Assembly (NCBI RefSeq): GCF_014647055.1
Contig: NZ_BMOL01000005.1
Coordinates: 1 to 64,000, forward strand
Origin: Deinococcus aerolatus
Lineage (GTDB): Bacteria > Deinococcota > Deinococci > Deinococcales > Deinococcaceae
Direction: 5' to 3'
DNA: 64,000 nucleotides
A program made the translations under genes and the position numbers. The notes below the pieces were generated by a model. The model ran no database searches. It was not told where the DNA came from and saw only the letters and a program-made list of their open reading frames with translations. Positions 44,346 to 55,306 of this stretch are shown here, one piece after another. The stretch's first letter is position 1, and the number at the start of each line of letters is the position of its first letter.

Positions 44346-44813
44346 TCAGGTGCCGGCGGGCAGCGCGGCCTCGGCGGCCTGCCACGCCGCGTGGAAGGTG
44401 GCCCATTCAGGCCCGGTGGCCCCCTCCTCATAGCCCAGACCGTCGGCGTGGGGGTGGTCATGGCCCACCAGATGCGTCAGGCCGTGGCTGGCCAGCAGGG
44501 TGACCTCGCGGGTCAGGCTGTGACCGCGCGCCAGCGCCTGCCGGGCCGCCGTGTCCAGGCTGATCACGATGTCGCCCAGGTGCGGCGGCATGAAAGGATC
44601 GCCCGGTTCCCAGGTGGGAAAGCTCAGGACGTCGGTGGCGGCGTCCTCGCCCCAGTGTTCGTGCTTCAGGGCGCGAATGGTCCGGTCGCCCACCAGCACC
44701 AGTGTCACCTCACGCTCCTGCACACCAAAGTGGGCCATCGCCGCTTCCAGGCCCGCACGCACGGCGGGGCGCAGGCCAGGGGGCGGGGTCTTGCGGGCCA
44801 GAAGGTCGATCAC
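44346..44813 (-). CDS. ybeY: Endoribonuclease YbeY (rRNA maturation factor)
   Basis: YbeY is a metal-dependent RNase needed for 16S rRNA 3' maturation and ribosome quality control. The 155-residue protein has TDVLSFPTWEPGD, GDIVISLD and the zinc motif HGLTHLVGHDHPHADG with the three histidines. GTG 44813 is chosen because TACCCT (44821-44826) lies 7 nt upstream; an in-frame GTG six bases earlier is almost adjacent to the -10. This gives ybeY-dgkA their own leaderless transcript in addition to any from phoH. Confidence 0.94.
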   Translation of the reverse strand: MIDLLARKTPPPGLRPAVRAGLEAAMAHFGVQEREVTLVLVGDRTIRALKHEHWGEDAATDVLSFPTWEPGDPFMPPHLGDIVISLDTAARQALARGHSLTREVTLLASHGLTHLVGHDHPHADGLGYEEGATGPEWATFHAAWQAAEAALPAGT

Positions 44814-44900
44814 ACGCACCAGGGTAGTGCAGGCGGGCCGCAAAGAGGCGGGGCAGCGCGTCCATCTGCACTGCCCCGCCCCATAAGCCCCTGCCCAGCG

Positions 44901-45998
<1,098 letters not shown>

Positions 45999-46347
45999 TC
46001 GTCTCCTGTGGTTGGATCAACACGGGCCGGCGTGGCGCTCACGCACGGCGCACCCTCCCCCGAAGACGGCTTCGGCAGGCGGGAAAAGAGGAAGGGTCAT
46101 TCGGATGCCCCCATTGTCGGCAGTGCGGGCCGGGTCTGGCGTGGCCTGCAGCACATTCGGCCCGCCTCAGACCCCGGTACAGTGTCCTGGCCGCCACCTG
46201 CCAACCCGCGGCGCCGCAAAAGCTCCTGCCGTCCCAGGTCAGCGGCCCACGGCAGGCAGACCAGTTGACGGAGATGTGAGGAAACCCTCAAGCCGCACTG
46301 TTTGCGGCGCGGCGGTTCAGTCATGGCGCGCGGCTAAACTGAAAGCT
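45999..46347. promoter_or_regulatory. Divergent intergenic region phoH-aroE
   Basis: The 349 bp hold no supported gene. -10 TAAACT (46335-46340) lies 7 nt before the aroE GTG. TTGACG at about 46265 and GGTACAGT near 46189 are isolated promoter-like fragments. I see no strong dyad. Confidence 0.4.
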
Positions 46348-47184
46348 GTGAACGTGCCGGATTGTCCCGACGCTGCTGCCCAGCACGCTTATCTATTTGC
46401 TGATCCGGCAGCGCACTCGCTGTCGCCGCAGATGCACCGGGCCGCCTTTGTCCACGCCGGCCTGAACGGGAACTACACGGCCCGGCGCGTCGGGGCCGCC
46501 GATCTGGCGCAGGCGGTGGCGGACCTGCGCCGTCCTGGCGTGCTGGGCGCCAACCTGAGCCTGCCGCACAAGGAATCTGCGGTGGCCCTGCTGGAGAGCC
46601 TGACCCCGGCGGCGCGGGCCATCGGGGCGGTGAACACCATCGTCCACATGGACGGCCAGCTGCGGGGCGACAACACCGACGCCCCCGGTCTGCTGGCCGC
46701 ACTGGCCGACGCCGACGCCCCCACCGGCGGCCTGAGCGTGGTGCTGGGCGCGGGCGGCGCGGCGCGGGCGGCGGTGTACGCGCTACGGCAGGCGGGCCGC
46801 GAGGTGCTGATTGTCAACCGGACCCACGCCCGCGCCCAGGCGCTGGCCGCCGAACTGGGCGGGCGGGCCGCGTGGCCGGAGACCGCGCCATGGGCCGCCG
46901 TGACCCTGCTGGTGAACGCCAGCAGCGCCGGGCTGGACGCGCCGCACGACTCGCCCCTGTCCACCTTCCCGGCGCTGGACCCCCGCGCCCTGGTCTACGA
47001 CATGGTGTACCAGCCCGCCGAGACCCGTCTGCTGCGGGACGCCCGGCGGGCGGGCCTGCGCGCCGAGAACGGACTGGGCATGCTGGCGCACCAGGCGCGG
47101 CTGGCCTTTGCCGCATGGACCGGGGCGGACGTGCCGGTCCGGGTGTTTCTGGAGGCGCTGCACGCTGCGGCGGACGCCCCTTGA
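46348..47184 (+). CDS. aroE: Shikimate dehydrogenase
   Basis: AroE reduces 3-dehydroshikimate to shikimate with NADPH. The 278-residue protein has HSLSPQMHRAAF, ANLSLPHKESAV with catalytic Lys, AIGAVNTIV, GDNTDAPGLL with catalytic Asp, the nucleotide loop GAGGAARA and YDMVYQPAETRLL. GTG 46348 follows TAAACT by 7 nt, which selects it over the long upstream frame. The stop overlaps the TTG of the sensor kinase gene. Confidence 0.95.
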   Translation: MNVPDCPDAAAQHAYLFADPAAHSLSPQMHRAAFVHAGLNGNYTARRVGAADLAQAVADLRRPGVLGANLSLPHKESAVALLESLTPAARAIGAVNTIVHMDGQLRGDNTDAPGLLAALADADAPTGGLSVVLGAGGAARAAVYALRQAGREVLIVNRTHARAQALAAELGGRAAWPETAPWAAVTLLVNASSAGLDAPHDSPLSTFPALDPRALVYDMVYQPAETRLLRDARRAGLRAENGLGMLAHQARLAFAAWTGADVPVRVFLEALHAAADAP

Positions 47185-50100
47185 GCGCCTCCGCCCCGCC
47201 CCGCCCCGGCGTGACCCCCGCCCCCTTCTCGCGGCGAGCGCCGCTGCTGGTGCTGGGGCTGATTCTGCTGCTGTCGCTCACAGCCTCACTGGTGATTTCC
47301 AGCTTCGTGCAGGCGCAGCAGCGCGACCGCTTCGAGCGCGAGACCCTGGCCTATACCCTGGCCCTCAAGGACCGGGTCAACGACTATGACCGCCTGCTGC
47401 GCACGGCGCGGGCAGCCTGGCAGGTACACCCTGACCTGCTGGACGAGACTGAATTTATCCGCTTCGTGGACGGCATCGATCTGGCACGGCGCTACCCCGG
47501 TGTGCAGGCGCTGGGCTTCGGCACCTGGCTGCCGGACGGCAATGCGGCGGCGCTGACCGCGCGGCTGCGACAGACGGTCCGCCCGGACTACGCAGTGCGC
47601 GGCACCCTGGCGGCGGGGCCCCGCGTGCCGATCTCGGTGATCGCGCCCCCCAACGCCGAGAATCTGGCCGCGTTGGGCTTTGACCTGTACAGCGAACCCG
47701 TGCGCCGCGCCGCGCTGGACCTGGCCCGGGCGGAGGCCGACGTGCAGGCCAGCGGCCGGGTGTCGCTGGTGCAAAAGGACGAAAGCGGCGTGCCCCTGCG
47801 GGGCTTCCTGCTGATGCTGCCGGTGTGGCCGGCTGGCCCGGCAGGTGGACAGGCCGCCGAGCCGCAGGGCTTCGTGTACATGGCGGTGCGCGCGGACCAG
47901 TTCCTGAGCGACCTGGGACCGCCGGGGCTGGACTCTCGTCTGCTGGTCGGCGTCAGGCTGGCCGGAGAGACGCTGACGCAGCCCAGCGGCAGCGGAACGG
48001 GGTACTTTCAGGATCAGGCGACGCTGCAGCTGGCCGGGCAGTCCTGGACCGTGGCCTACACCGCCCCGAGCAGTTTTGGCCGGGACGCCGCTGCGGGCGT
48101 GCCGGTGCTGGTGATGCTGGCCGGGCTGCTGGTCGCCGGGCTGGCCTACCTGCTGGTGGGGGCACAGGTGCAGGCCCGCAGGCGCGCCGAGGCGCTGAAC
48201 ATGTCGCTGGGGCAGGCGCGGGCGCGGCAGGAACAGGCCCGCGCCGAGTTCGAGGCCATCTTCCACTCCATGCAGGACGCCGCCGCCTTTACCGACACGC
48301 AGGGGCAGATCCGGCTGGTCAACCGTGCCCTGGAGCGGCAGTTCGGCCACCCGGCCTCGGCCCTGATCGGGTTTCCCCTCTCGGCACTGCACCTGGACAC
48401 GCGCCTGGAAGAACGCCAGACCTTCCAGGCGCTTACCACGCCGTACCGCCGCGCCGACGGCAGCGTGTTTTCCGGCGAGGCCCAGCGCAGCGTGGTGCAG
48501 GACGCCAGCGGCGAGCAACTGGGGCTGCTGGAGGTCATCCGTGACGTCAGCGAGCGGATCGCCGCCGAGCAGGCGCTGCAGCGCGGTGAACGCCGTTACC
48601 GCGGCGTACTGGACGCCATTCCACACGTGCTGCAGGTGAGTGACGACGCGGGCCAGATCACCTACGTCAACACCCAGCACCGCGAACTGCTGGGCAGTGA
48701 CGACCTGAGCGCCCGCATGAGGCCCGAGGGACGCGCCGCCTTCGAGCGGCTGTGGCGTAAGGTCCGCGAGCACGGCGATGTGGGGCAGTACACCGCCCGG
48801 ACCGAGGTGCAGTTGCGGGTGGGCGACGGCGTAGAACGCTGGTTTACCCTGCGCCTGTCGCCCATCCGCACCGGGGAGGACCCCGCTGCCGGCCAGGGAC
48901 AGAGCATGGAGTGGGTCACCTCGGCCACCGACATTCATGACCGCCTGACCGCCGAGCGGCGTGCACGGCACAATGAGGAACGCTACCGCAGCGTGCTGGA
49001 GGGCCTGCCGCAGATCGTGTGGCGCAGCGACCCCCAGGGCGAGTCGCTCACCTTCAACCGGCGCTGGGAGGAGTACGTGGGGCTGGAGCGGGCCTCCGAC
49101 GGGTTCCTGGGCCTGTTGCACCCGGACGACCGTGCCGACTACCAGCGGCGCTGGTCGGCGGCCATCCGCAGCGGGCGGCCCTTCGAGGCCGAGCACCGGT
49201 TGCTGTCGGCGGGAGGCCAGTACCGCACCTTCGTCACGCGCGGCCTGCCGGTGCTGGACCCATCGGCCCAGCCGGACGGCCAGGGCTCCCGGCGCCGGGT
49301 GATCGAGTGGGTTGGCACCAGCACCGACGTGGACGACTCGGTCTACGAGGAAACCGCGGCCCGCCTGCTGGCCGACGTTTCCGAGGATCTGGCTGCCCGC
49401 CGCCCTGAGGTCCAGGCCCAGCACGCCGCACAGTCGCCCTCCCAGACCCAGACCGCCCAGCCCCAGTCCTCCCTGTCCGTGCCGCTTCCAGCGCTGGGCG
49501 CGTCCGGCCGGGCCTCAATGTACCGGGCTGCCCTGGGCCGCATGACGGTGCGCTTCGCGGAGGGCGCGGCGCTGTGGTCCGTTCAGGACGGACAGCCGGA
49601 ACTGCTGGCGTCGTCCTCGCTGCATCGGGCGTGGCAGACCGGGCACATGCGGACCTTTCTCGGCGGCCTGCTGGAACAGGTGATCAGCAGCGAGGACCCG
49701 CTGTTTCTCTCCTCGCACCCGCTGCTGCATGCGGTGAACGCCACCGGGGCGCTGCTGTATCCGCTGCTGGGCGCAGGCGGGCGACTGTGCGGCGTGCTGG
49801 GGCTGTTCTACCGCCAGGAACTTACTGGCCGCGACCACGACCTGGCGCAGGAGATCAGCGTGCGCTTTGCCGCCGCGCTGGACCACGACGCGTTGCAGCA
49901 GCGGGTGGCGCTGGCCCAGCGTGAGTTGCAGGCCCTCAACCTGTCGCTGGAAGACCGCGTGCAGCGGCGCACCGAGGAACTGGAGCACGCCAACCGCGAG
50001 CTGGAGGCGTTCAGCTACAGCGTCTCGCACGACCTGCGCACGCCGCTGCGGCACATCGTGGGCTTTGGCGACCTGCTGGGCAAGGAACTGCTGAGCCAGC

Positions 50101-50750
50101 AGGCACGCAGCGTGCAGGAGGGGGGCGGCGCGTCCGGGCTGAGCGCCAAGGGCCAGCGCTACCTGAGCATCATCACCGACTCGGCGGGGCGCATGAGCCA
50201 GCTGATCGACGATCTGCTGGAGTTCTCACGCATGGGGCGCCAGGAGATGCGCCGCGAGAACGTGGACCTGCGCGCCCTGTTCAAGGCGGGCTGGGAGGGG
50301 CTGGAACCGGACCGTGAAGGCCGCAGCATCGCCCTCGCGCTGCCCGATACCCTGCCGCACGTGCCGGGTGACCCCGCGCTGCTGGGACTGGTGGTCACCA
50401 ACCTGCTGAGCAACGCCATCAAGTACACCCGCACCCGTGAACGCGCCGTCATCGACGTGAGCGTGCAGACCGACGCCCAGAACGTGACGTTAACGGTCCA
50501 TGACAACGGCGTGGGCTTTAATCCCGAATACCTGGATAAACTGTTCGGTGTGTTTCAACGTCTGCACCGCGCCGATGAATTCGAGGGCATTGGCATCGGC
50601 CTCGCCAACGTCCGCCGTATCGTGACCCGTCACGGTGGCCGGGTGGGGGCCGATGCCCGGCCCGGCGAGTGGGCCTCGTTCTGGATCACCCTGCCGCTGG
50701 ACGGGCCGCCCGCGCCGCCCACCCCCGAGACCGCCGCGGAGCAGGCGTGA
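47181..50750 (+). CDS. CHASE-PAS-GAF sensor histidine kinase
   Basis: The 1189-residue kinase starts at TTG 47181, overlapping the aroE stop; GTG 47211 is an alternative. A membrane segment (about 22-42) leads into an extracellular CHASE domain (DYDRLLRTARAAW, YPGVQALGFGTWLPDG) and a second membrane segment (about 310-335). Three PAS/PAC units follow (about 355-460, 470-600 and 605-735), then a GAF-like domain (about 775-915). The HisKA phospho-acceptor is His950 (SYSVSHDLRTPLRH), and the HATPase has NLLSNAIKYTR and GIGIGLANVRRIV. It resembles cyanobacterial phytochrome-like kinases without a bilin site. The stop overlaps the next kinase gene as GTGA. Confidence 0.92.
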   Translation: MSASAPPRPGVTPAPFSRRAPLLVLGLILLLSLTASLVISSFVQAQQRDRFERETLAYTLALKDRVNDYDRLLRTARAAWQVHPDLLDETEFIRFVDGIDLARRYPGVQALGFGTWLPDGNAAALTARLRQTVRPDYAVRGTLAAGPRVPISVIAPPNAENLAALGFDLYSEPVRRAALDLARAEADVQASGRVSLVQKDESGVPLRGFLLMLPVWPAGPAGGQAAEPQGFVYMAVRADQFLSDLGPPGLDSRLLVGVRLAGETLTQPSGSGTGYFQDQATLQLAGQSWTVAYTAPSSFGRDAAAGVPVLVMLAGLLVAGLAYLLVGAQVQARRRAEALNMSLGQARARQEQARAEFEAIFHSMQDAAAFTDTQGQIRLVNRALERQFGHPASALIGFPLSALHLDTRLEERQTFQALTTPYRRADGSVFSGEAQRSVVQDASGEQLGLLEVIRDVSERIAAEQALQRGERRYRGVLDAIPHVLQVSDDAGQITYVNTQHRELLGSDDLSARMRPEGRAAFERLWRKVREHGDVGQYTARTEVQLRVGDGVERWFTLRLSPIRTGEDPAAGQGQSMEWVTSATDIHDRLTAERRARHNEERYRSVLEGLPQIVWRSDPQGESLTFNRRWEEYVGLERASDGFLGLLHPDDRADYQRRWSAAIRSGRPFEAEHRLLSAGGQYRTFVTRGLPVLDPSAQPDGQGSRRRVIEWVGTSTDVDDSVYEETAARLLADVSEDLAARRPEVQAQHAAQSPSQTQTAQPQSSLSVPLPALGASGRASMYRAALGRMTVRFAEGAALWSVQDGQPELLASSSLHRAWQTGHMRTFLGGLLEQVISSEDPLFLSSHPLLHAVNATGALLYPLLGAGGRLCGVLGLFYRQELTGRDHDLAQEISVRFAAALDHDALQQRVALAQRELQALNLSLEDRVQRRTEELEHANRELEAFSYSVSHDLRTPLRHIVGFGDLLGKELLSQQARSVQEGGGASGLSAKGQRYLSIITDSAGRMSQLIDDLLEFSRMGRQEMRRENVDLRALFKAGWEGLEPDREGRSIALALPDTLPHVPGDPALLGLVVTNLLSNAIKYTRTRERAVIDVSVQTDAQNVTLTVHDNGVGFNPEYLDKLFGVFQRLHRADEFEGIGIGLANVRRIVTRHGGRVGADARPGEWASFWITLPLDGPPAPPTPETAAEQA

Positions 50751-52084
50751 CCGGCGCGGACCTGACCGGGCCGGAGATGGCCGCACTGGACACCACTGCG
50801 CTGAATGTGACTGGGCCGGATGCAGCTGGGCCGGAAATCGCCAGTGCAGCAAAGGCAGACCCCGCGCTGGTGGCTGAAGCAGCCACAGTCCCGCGCGGCA
50901 GCTACCGCTTTCCCGGTCCCGGCGAGACCCTGAACGTGCTGCACCTGGAAGACAGCGAGCTGGACCACGAGCTGGTGGTGATGCACCTGGACGGCGAGCT
51001 GCCGTGGCCCCTGCAGGTCAGCCGGGTCGAGGACGAGGCCGGATTCCTGGCCGCCATCACGCAGAACCCCCCCCACCTGATCCTCAGCGACTACGCGCTG
51101 CCCAGCTACGACGGCCTGAGCGCCTACCGCGCCGCCAGCACCCACCTGCCCCGGGTGCCGTTCATCATCGTGACCGGGGCGCTGGGCGAGGAGGTGGCGG
51201 TGGACACCCTGCGCCAGGGCGTCACCGACTACATTCTCAAGCAGCGCCTGGACCGGCTGGCCCCCACCATCCGCCGCGCGGTGGCCGAGGTCGAGGCCCG
51301 CTCCAGCCGGGAGCGCGCCGAGCAGGAGGTCCTGAGTCTCAACCGTGACCTCCAGGCCCGATTGATCGAGGTCGAGCGGCTGCGCAACACCGCCGAGCGC
51401 CAGAGTCAGCGCCTGGAGGTGCAGGCCCGGCAGCTGGAAGAGGCGCTGAACATGCAAAAGACCTTCCTGGCCGAGACCAGCCACGAGTTGCGGACCCCGC
51501 TCACCGCGTTGCACGGCTACCTGCGCCGCGCCGAGCGCGAGGCGGGCGGCTCCCAGACGCTGCTGGATGCCCAGCGGGTCGCCGAGAATATGACCCGGCT
51601 GGTCAATGACCTGTTGCAGCTGTCGCGCGGGGAGCTGGTGCAGGGCATCGAGATGCACTTCATGAACCTGGGCAAGGTCATCGCGCAGGTGGGCCGCGAC
51701 TACGGCGTGCGCGCCGACCAGGGCAACACCGACACCGAGATCGTGGGCGACCCGGTGCGCCTGAGCCAGGTGTTCATGAATCTGGTGACCAACGCCATCC
51801 GGGTCAGCGGCTCGCCGGAGCTGGTGCATCTGGAAAGCAGCCTGCGACCCGGCGAGGTCGAGGTCCGGGTGGTCGACCGTGGCCCCGGCGTTCCGGACGC
51901 CATCAAGCCGCGCATCTTCGACAAGTTCTTCCGGGGCAAGGAGGCCGGGTCGGCGGGCCTGGGCCTGACCATCGCCCAGCAGGTCGTGACCTCGCACGGG
52001 GGCACCATCGACGTGATCGACACGCCCGGCGGCGGCGCCACCTTCCGCGTCCGCCTGCCGCTGCCCGACGAGGAAGACGAGTAG
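50747..52084 (+). CDS. Receiver-histidine kinase hybrid protein
   Basis: The 445-residue protein joins an N-terminal receiver (about 60-185) to a kinase core. The receiver has phospho-acceptor Asp115 in LILSDYALP, then FIIVTGA and DYILKQR. A coiled coil, HisKA with His246 (AETSHELRTPLTALHGY) and HATPase (NLVTNAIRVSG, GSAGLGLTIAQQV) follow. The order REC-HK is the reverse of usual hybrid kinases, so the upstream kinase probably phosphorylates this receiver to control the second kinase. The first about 55 residues are a low-complexity Ala/Thr/Gly stretch with pentapeptide-like spacing. No dedicated output regulator is encoded in the window. Confidence 0.9.
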   Translation: MTGADLTGPEMAALDTTALNVTGPDAAGPEIASAAKADPALVAEAATVPRGSYRFPGPGETLNVLHLEDSELDHELVVMHLDGELPWPLQVSRVEDEAGFLAAITQNPPHLILSDYALPSYDGLSAYRAASTHLPRVPFIIVTGALGEEVAVDTLRQGVTDYILKQRLDRLAPTIRRAVAEVEARSSRERAEQEVLSLNRDLQARLIEVERLRNTAERQSQRLEVQARQLEEALNMQKTFLAETSHELRTPLTALHGYLRRAEREAGGSQTLLDAQRVAENMTRLVNDLLQLSRGELVQGIEMHFMNLGKVIAQVGRDYGVRADQGNTDTEIVGDPVRLSQVFMNLVTNAIRVSGSPELVHLESSLRPGEVEVRVVDRGPGVPDAIKPRIFDKFFRGKEAGSAGLGLTIAQQVVTSHGGTIDVIDTPGGGATFRVRLPLPDEEDE

Positions 52085-52137
52085 GACCGCCCGGGCGCGC
52101 GGGCATTTCTCCCTGGCGTCCGCGTTACCCTCTGTCC

Positions 52138-52707
52138 ATGACCCTGCCCCACACTCGCACCCCCCTCAGCGCCCTCAAGGAATGGGACGCGCAGTGCCAG
52201 CTGCTCGCCACGGGCCGCGTGTCACTGCTGCTGCGCAAGGGCGGCATCATGGAAACGCACGACGGCTTCGAGGTGGAACACCGCCGGTTCCTGCTGTATC
52301 CCACCTTCCTGCACCAGAACCCGCAGGAACTCCAGCCGGAGCATCAGGCGCTGCTGCGCTCCGACCCCGCCCCCGGCCAGATTGTGCTGCCCGCCCTGGC
52401 CGAGGTGGTGGCCGTGCACAAGGTGACGTCCCTGGAGGCGGCGCTGCGCCTGGAGCCGCTGCAAGGGCTGAACGCCGGGGCCATCGAACGCCGCTTCCAC
52501 TACCGCAACCGCCCGTGGATTCACGCGCTGCTGCTGCGGGTGCGGCCCCTGCCCACGCCGCTGGTGCTGGAGGAGACGCCTGATCTGCTGGGCTGCGTCA
52601 GCTGGGTGCCGCTGGGAGGCGTGGACGCCCAACCGGGCGGGCCGGCGGTGCCGGAGCCGGAGCTGGAGGCGCGTCGGCACGCCCTGGAACGGCTGCTGAC
52701 GGCATAA
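52138..52707 (+). CDS. DUF1802 family protein
   Basis: The 189-residue protein matches DUF1802: ALKEWDAQCQLLATGRVSLLLRKGGI at the N-terminus, FLLYPTFLHQNPQEL and, later, RPWIHALLLRVRPL. The family has no known function. -10 TACCCT (52126-52131) lies 6 nt before ATG 52138, a leaderless layout. A hairpin between it and the convergent lipoprotein gene ends both transcripts. Confidence 0.8.
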   Translation: MTLPHTRTPLSALKEWDAQCQLLATGRVSLLLRKGGIMETHDGFEVEHRRFLLYPTFLHQNPQELQPEHQALLRSDPAPGQIVLPALAEVVAVHKVTSLEAALRLEPLQGLNAGAIERRFHYRNRPWIHALLLRVRPLPTPLVLEETPDLLGCVSWVPLGGVDAQPGGPAVPEPELEARRHALERLLTA

Positions 52708-52712
52708 AAAGA

Positions 52713-52731
52713 GGGAGGCGCGTGGCCTCCC
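52713..52731 (-). terminator. Hairpin terminator between convergent genes
   Basis: GGGAGGC (52713-52719) pairs with GCCTCCC (52725-52731), loop 5 nt. Read leftward it is followed by TC and a run of five T, so it mainly serves the lipoprotein gene. Confidence 0.75.
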
Positions 52732-52756
52732 CCTGCTCTGACTCACTGAAAAACGT

Positions 52757-53218
52757 TTACTGGGCTTCGAGATCGTAGTTGTTCAGTACCAGGGTCTGCA
52801 CGGTGCCGTCGGGGCTGACGAGGTTCCAGCCCTTCCTGGTACCGGCGAAGAACTGGTTGTCGTTCTGGGCCAGCGCCAGACGCTTGCCGTTGTCCTTGCT
52901 CAGGACGGTGTCGCCCGCGTCGTAGCGGTTGTTGTTATTGGCGTCGCGGAACACGATGACGCGGTAGGTGCCGAAGGGCACGTTGCTGGGCAGGTCCAGC
53001 ACAAAGCCGCCGGTCAGGAACTTGTCGATCAGCTGGCTCTCGGTGCCGTCGGCGGTGTACTTGCCGTCGTTGAAGCCCACCAGGGCCAGCCCTAGGTTCT
53101 GGTTGGCCGAGAAGCCGCGCAACTGCCCGGTCACGTCCTTCTTGGTGGGGTTGCCGGCCAGGGTGCAGGCGCTGAGGGTGAGGGTGCCGAGGGCTAGAGG
53201 CAGCAGAAGCTTGTTCAT
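52757..53218 (-). CDS. Putative lipoprotein with an EF-hand-like loop
   Basis: The 153-residue product has a lipoprotein signal peptide with lipobox LSAC (Cys18). The mature part is beta-rich and contains DANNNNRYDAGDTV, an EF-hand or dockerin-like calcium loop. The rest gives no family. GGAGG lies 8 nt before the ATG. The gene is divergent from the methyltransferase gene, with a 13-bp dyad in the shared 199-bp region. Confidence 0.8.
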   Translation of the reverse strand: MNKLLLPLALGTLTLSACTLAGNPTKKDVTGQLRGFSANQNLGLALVGFNDGKYTADGTESQLIDKFLTGGFVLDLPSNVPFGTYRVIVFRDANNNNRYDAGDTVLSKDNGKRLALAQNDNQFFAGTRKGWNLVSPDGTVQTLVLNNYDLEAQ

Positions 53219-53265
53219 GGGGGAACCTCCGTGAATAGGGGCGGGTGTTACAGACTTGACCTTTC

Positions 53266-53278
53266 TACCGTAGCGGTA
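53266..53278. promoter_or_regulatory. 13-bp dyad between divergent genes
   Basis: TACCG-TAG-CGGTA is a perfect inverted repeat about 50 bp upstream of the lipoprotein start and 140 bp upstream of the methyltransferase start. It could be an operator; no regulator gene is adjacent. Confidence 0.4.
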
Positions 53279-53417
53279 ACGGCCCGGCAGGACTACGGTG
53301 AAAGCCTTCCCGCTCGGCTCATGCGAGGTTCATGGGAGACGCATCTGGATGGGAAAGCTGACGAACCCTTGAGGTGCAGGGGCATGCGCGGCGCAGGTCC
53401 GGCCTATACTCCGGCCC

Positions 53418-54197
53418 ATGCAGCGCCCGCCGTTTACCGCCCTCGCCGCCGTGTACGACGCGATCATGGCCGACGTGGAGTACGACCACTGGGCCGACTT
53501 CGTGCTGACCTACGCGCGTGACGGCGGCCTGACCCTGGAAGGGGCGGCGGCGCTGGACCTAGCCTGCGGCACCGGCGGCTTCACGCGCGAGCTGGCGGCG
53601 GCGGGCCTGCACGTTACCGGCCTGGACTTCAGCGAGGACATGCTGCGCGAGGCCCGGTCCCGGCTGCCGGACGTGGCCTTCGTGGCGGGCGACCTGAGAA
53701 GTTTCGCCCTGCCGGGGCGTTTTGACCTGATCACCTGCGTCTTCGACAGCCTGAACAACCTGCTGACCGCCAAAGATCTGACGGCGGCCCTGTCGCGGGC
53801 GCGGGCACACCTGAAGCCCGGCGGCCTGCTGGCCTTCGACGTGAACACCCGGCTGGGCGTGCGTGAGCTGTGGGAAGGGGACGCCATCGAGGGGCTGGCC
53901 CCGCTGCCGGGCGGCGGCGAGGTGCATTACCACTGGTCCCACCACCACGACGCGGCGGCAGACCTGGGCGTGGTGCAGGCGTTCTGCCGCATAGAAGAGG
54001 ACGGCGAGCTGCGCGAGTTCGTGGAAACCCACCGCGAGCGCGGCTACGACCCGGCCGATCTGGAAGAGCTGCTGCGGGCCGCGGGCTTCGGGCGCTGGGA
54101 GATCGTGGAGTACCCGGACTACGCCCCGCCCATGCCGGACGTGCCGCGCGTGTGGGTGTTTGCGTGGGCGGCGGGCGAGGACGGAGCACCGGCATGA
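53418..54197 (+). CDS. Class I SAM-dependent methyltransferase
   Basis: The 259-residue protein has the SAM-binding signature [15 protein letters not shown], then [22 protein letters not shown] and [14 protein letters not shown], with [13 protein letters not shown] at strand 5. The C-terminal region (about 150-230) is typical of YqeM-like small-molecule methyltransferases. The substrate is unknown. -10 TATACT (53405-53410) lies 7 nt before ATG 53418. The stop overlaps gpsA as ATGA, so the two are co-translated. Confidence 0.9.
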   Translation: MQRPPFTALAAVYDAIMADVEYDHWADFVLTYARDGGLTLEGAAALDLACGTGGFTRELAAAGLHVTGLDFSEDMLREARSRLPDVAFVAGDLRSFALPGRFDLITCVFDSLNNLLTAKDLTAALSRARAHLKPGGLLAFDVNTRLGVRELWEGDAIEGLAPLPGGGEVHYHWSHHHDAAADLGVVQAFCRIEEDGELREFVETHRERGYDPADLEELLRAAGFGRWEIVEYPDYAPPMPDVPRVWVFAWAAGEDGAPA

Positions 54198-55162
54198 GCG
54201 CCCTGCCGGTGCTGGGGGCGGGCGGCTGGGGCACGGCGCTGGCGGTAGGGGCGGCGCGAAACGGACGGGACGTGACGCTGTGGGCGCGGCGACCTGCGCT
54301 GGTGGCCGAGCTGAAACAGACCCGCGTGAATGCCGACTACCTGCCGGGCGTGACGCTGCCGGACAGCCTGCGCGTCACGGCGAGTCTGGAGGAGGCAGTC
54401 AGCGGGGCCGAGTTTGCCCTGGTGGTGGTGCCCAGCGTGGGCGTACCGCCGCTGCTGGAGGGGCTGCCGCGTGGGCTGGGCGTGGTGCTGTGCGCCAAGG
54501 GCCTCGCGCCGGACGGCGGGCAGCTGACGCATCTGGCCCGCGAACTGGGTTTTGCGCGGGTGGCGGTGCTGAGCGGCCCCAACCACGCCGAGGAGATCGG
54601 GCGCGGCCTGCCGGCGGCCACGGTGGTGGCCAGCGCGGACCCGGCCCTGGCCCTGGCGGTGCAGGCGGCGCTGATGTCCCCGGCCCTGCGCGTGTACACC
54701 AGCCGCGACGAGGTGGGCGTGGAACTGGGCGGCGTTCTCAAGAACGTGATGGCCCTGGCTGCCGGGCTGGTGGACGGCCTGGAGCTGGGCGACAACGCCA
54801 AGGCCGCCCTAATCACCCGGGGCCTGCGCGAGATGCGTCGTTACCTGCTGGCCCTGGGCGCGCAGGAGGACACCGTGTACGGCCTGAGCGGGCTGGGCGA
54901 CCTGGTTGCCACCGCCACCAGCCGCCACAGCCGCAACCGCGCGGCAGGCGAGGCCATCGCGCGTGGCCAGAACCCTGCGCCGGGCGGGCAGGTGGTGGAG
55001 GGGCTGCGGACGGCGGGCCTGCTGGACGCCTGGGCCACGGCGCACGGCCATGACCTGCCCATCGTGCGGGCGGTGGCGCGGGTGGCCTCGGGCGAGTGGA
55101 CGGCGGATACGGGCGTCGCCAGCCTGATGGAGCGGGACGCCAAGGCTGAGGAACACGGCTAG
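54194..55162 (+). CDS. gpsA: NAD(P)-dependent glycerol-3-phosphate dehydrogenase
   Basis: GpsA converts dihydroxyacetone phosphate to sn-glycerol-3-phosphate for phospholipid synthesis. The 322-residue protein has the nucleotide loop [62 protein letters not shown] with the catalytic Lys and [20 protein letters not shown]. Length is normal. ATG 54194 overlaps the methyltransferase stop. Confidence 0.96.
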   Translation: MSALPVLGAGGWGTALAVGAARNGRDVTLWARRPALVAELKQTRVNADYLPGVTLPDSLRVTASLEEAVSGAEFALVVVPSVGVPPLLEGLPRGLGVVLCAKGLAPDGGQLTHLARELGFARVAVLSGPNHAEEIGRGLPAATVVASADPALALAVQAALMSPALRVYTSRDEVGVELGGVLKNVMALAAGLVDGLELGDNAKAALITRGLREMRRYLLALGAQEDTVYGLSGLGDLVATATSRHSRNRAAGEAIARGQNPAPGGQVVEGLRTAGLLDAWATAHGHDLPIVRAVARVASGEWTADTGVASLMERDAKAEEHG

Positions 55163-55306
55163 GACAGCCGGCCGGCCGGGAGGCTGACCCCCGACATTCT
55201 GGCCTCTGATCACATGAAATTGGCTGTATCCTGGCAGCGGAGGCGGCGGTGTGCCCCTGTTTGCGGCACACCGTAAACGCCGCATCTTGTACAATATTTG
55301 GAACAC

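Noticed and set aside
46872..47180. Sensor kinase starting inside aroE
   Set aside because: The upstream part of that frame overlaps the conserved aroE C-terminus in another phase. TTG 47181 at the aroE stop precedes the first membrane segment as expected.
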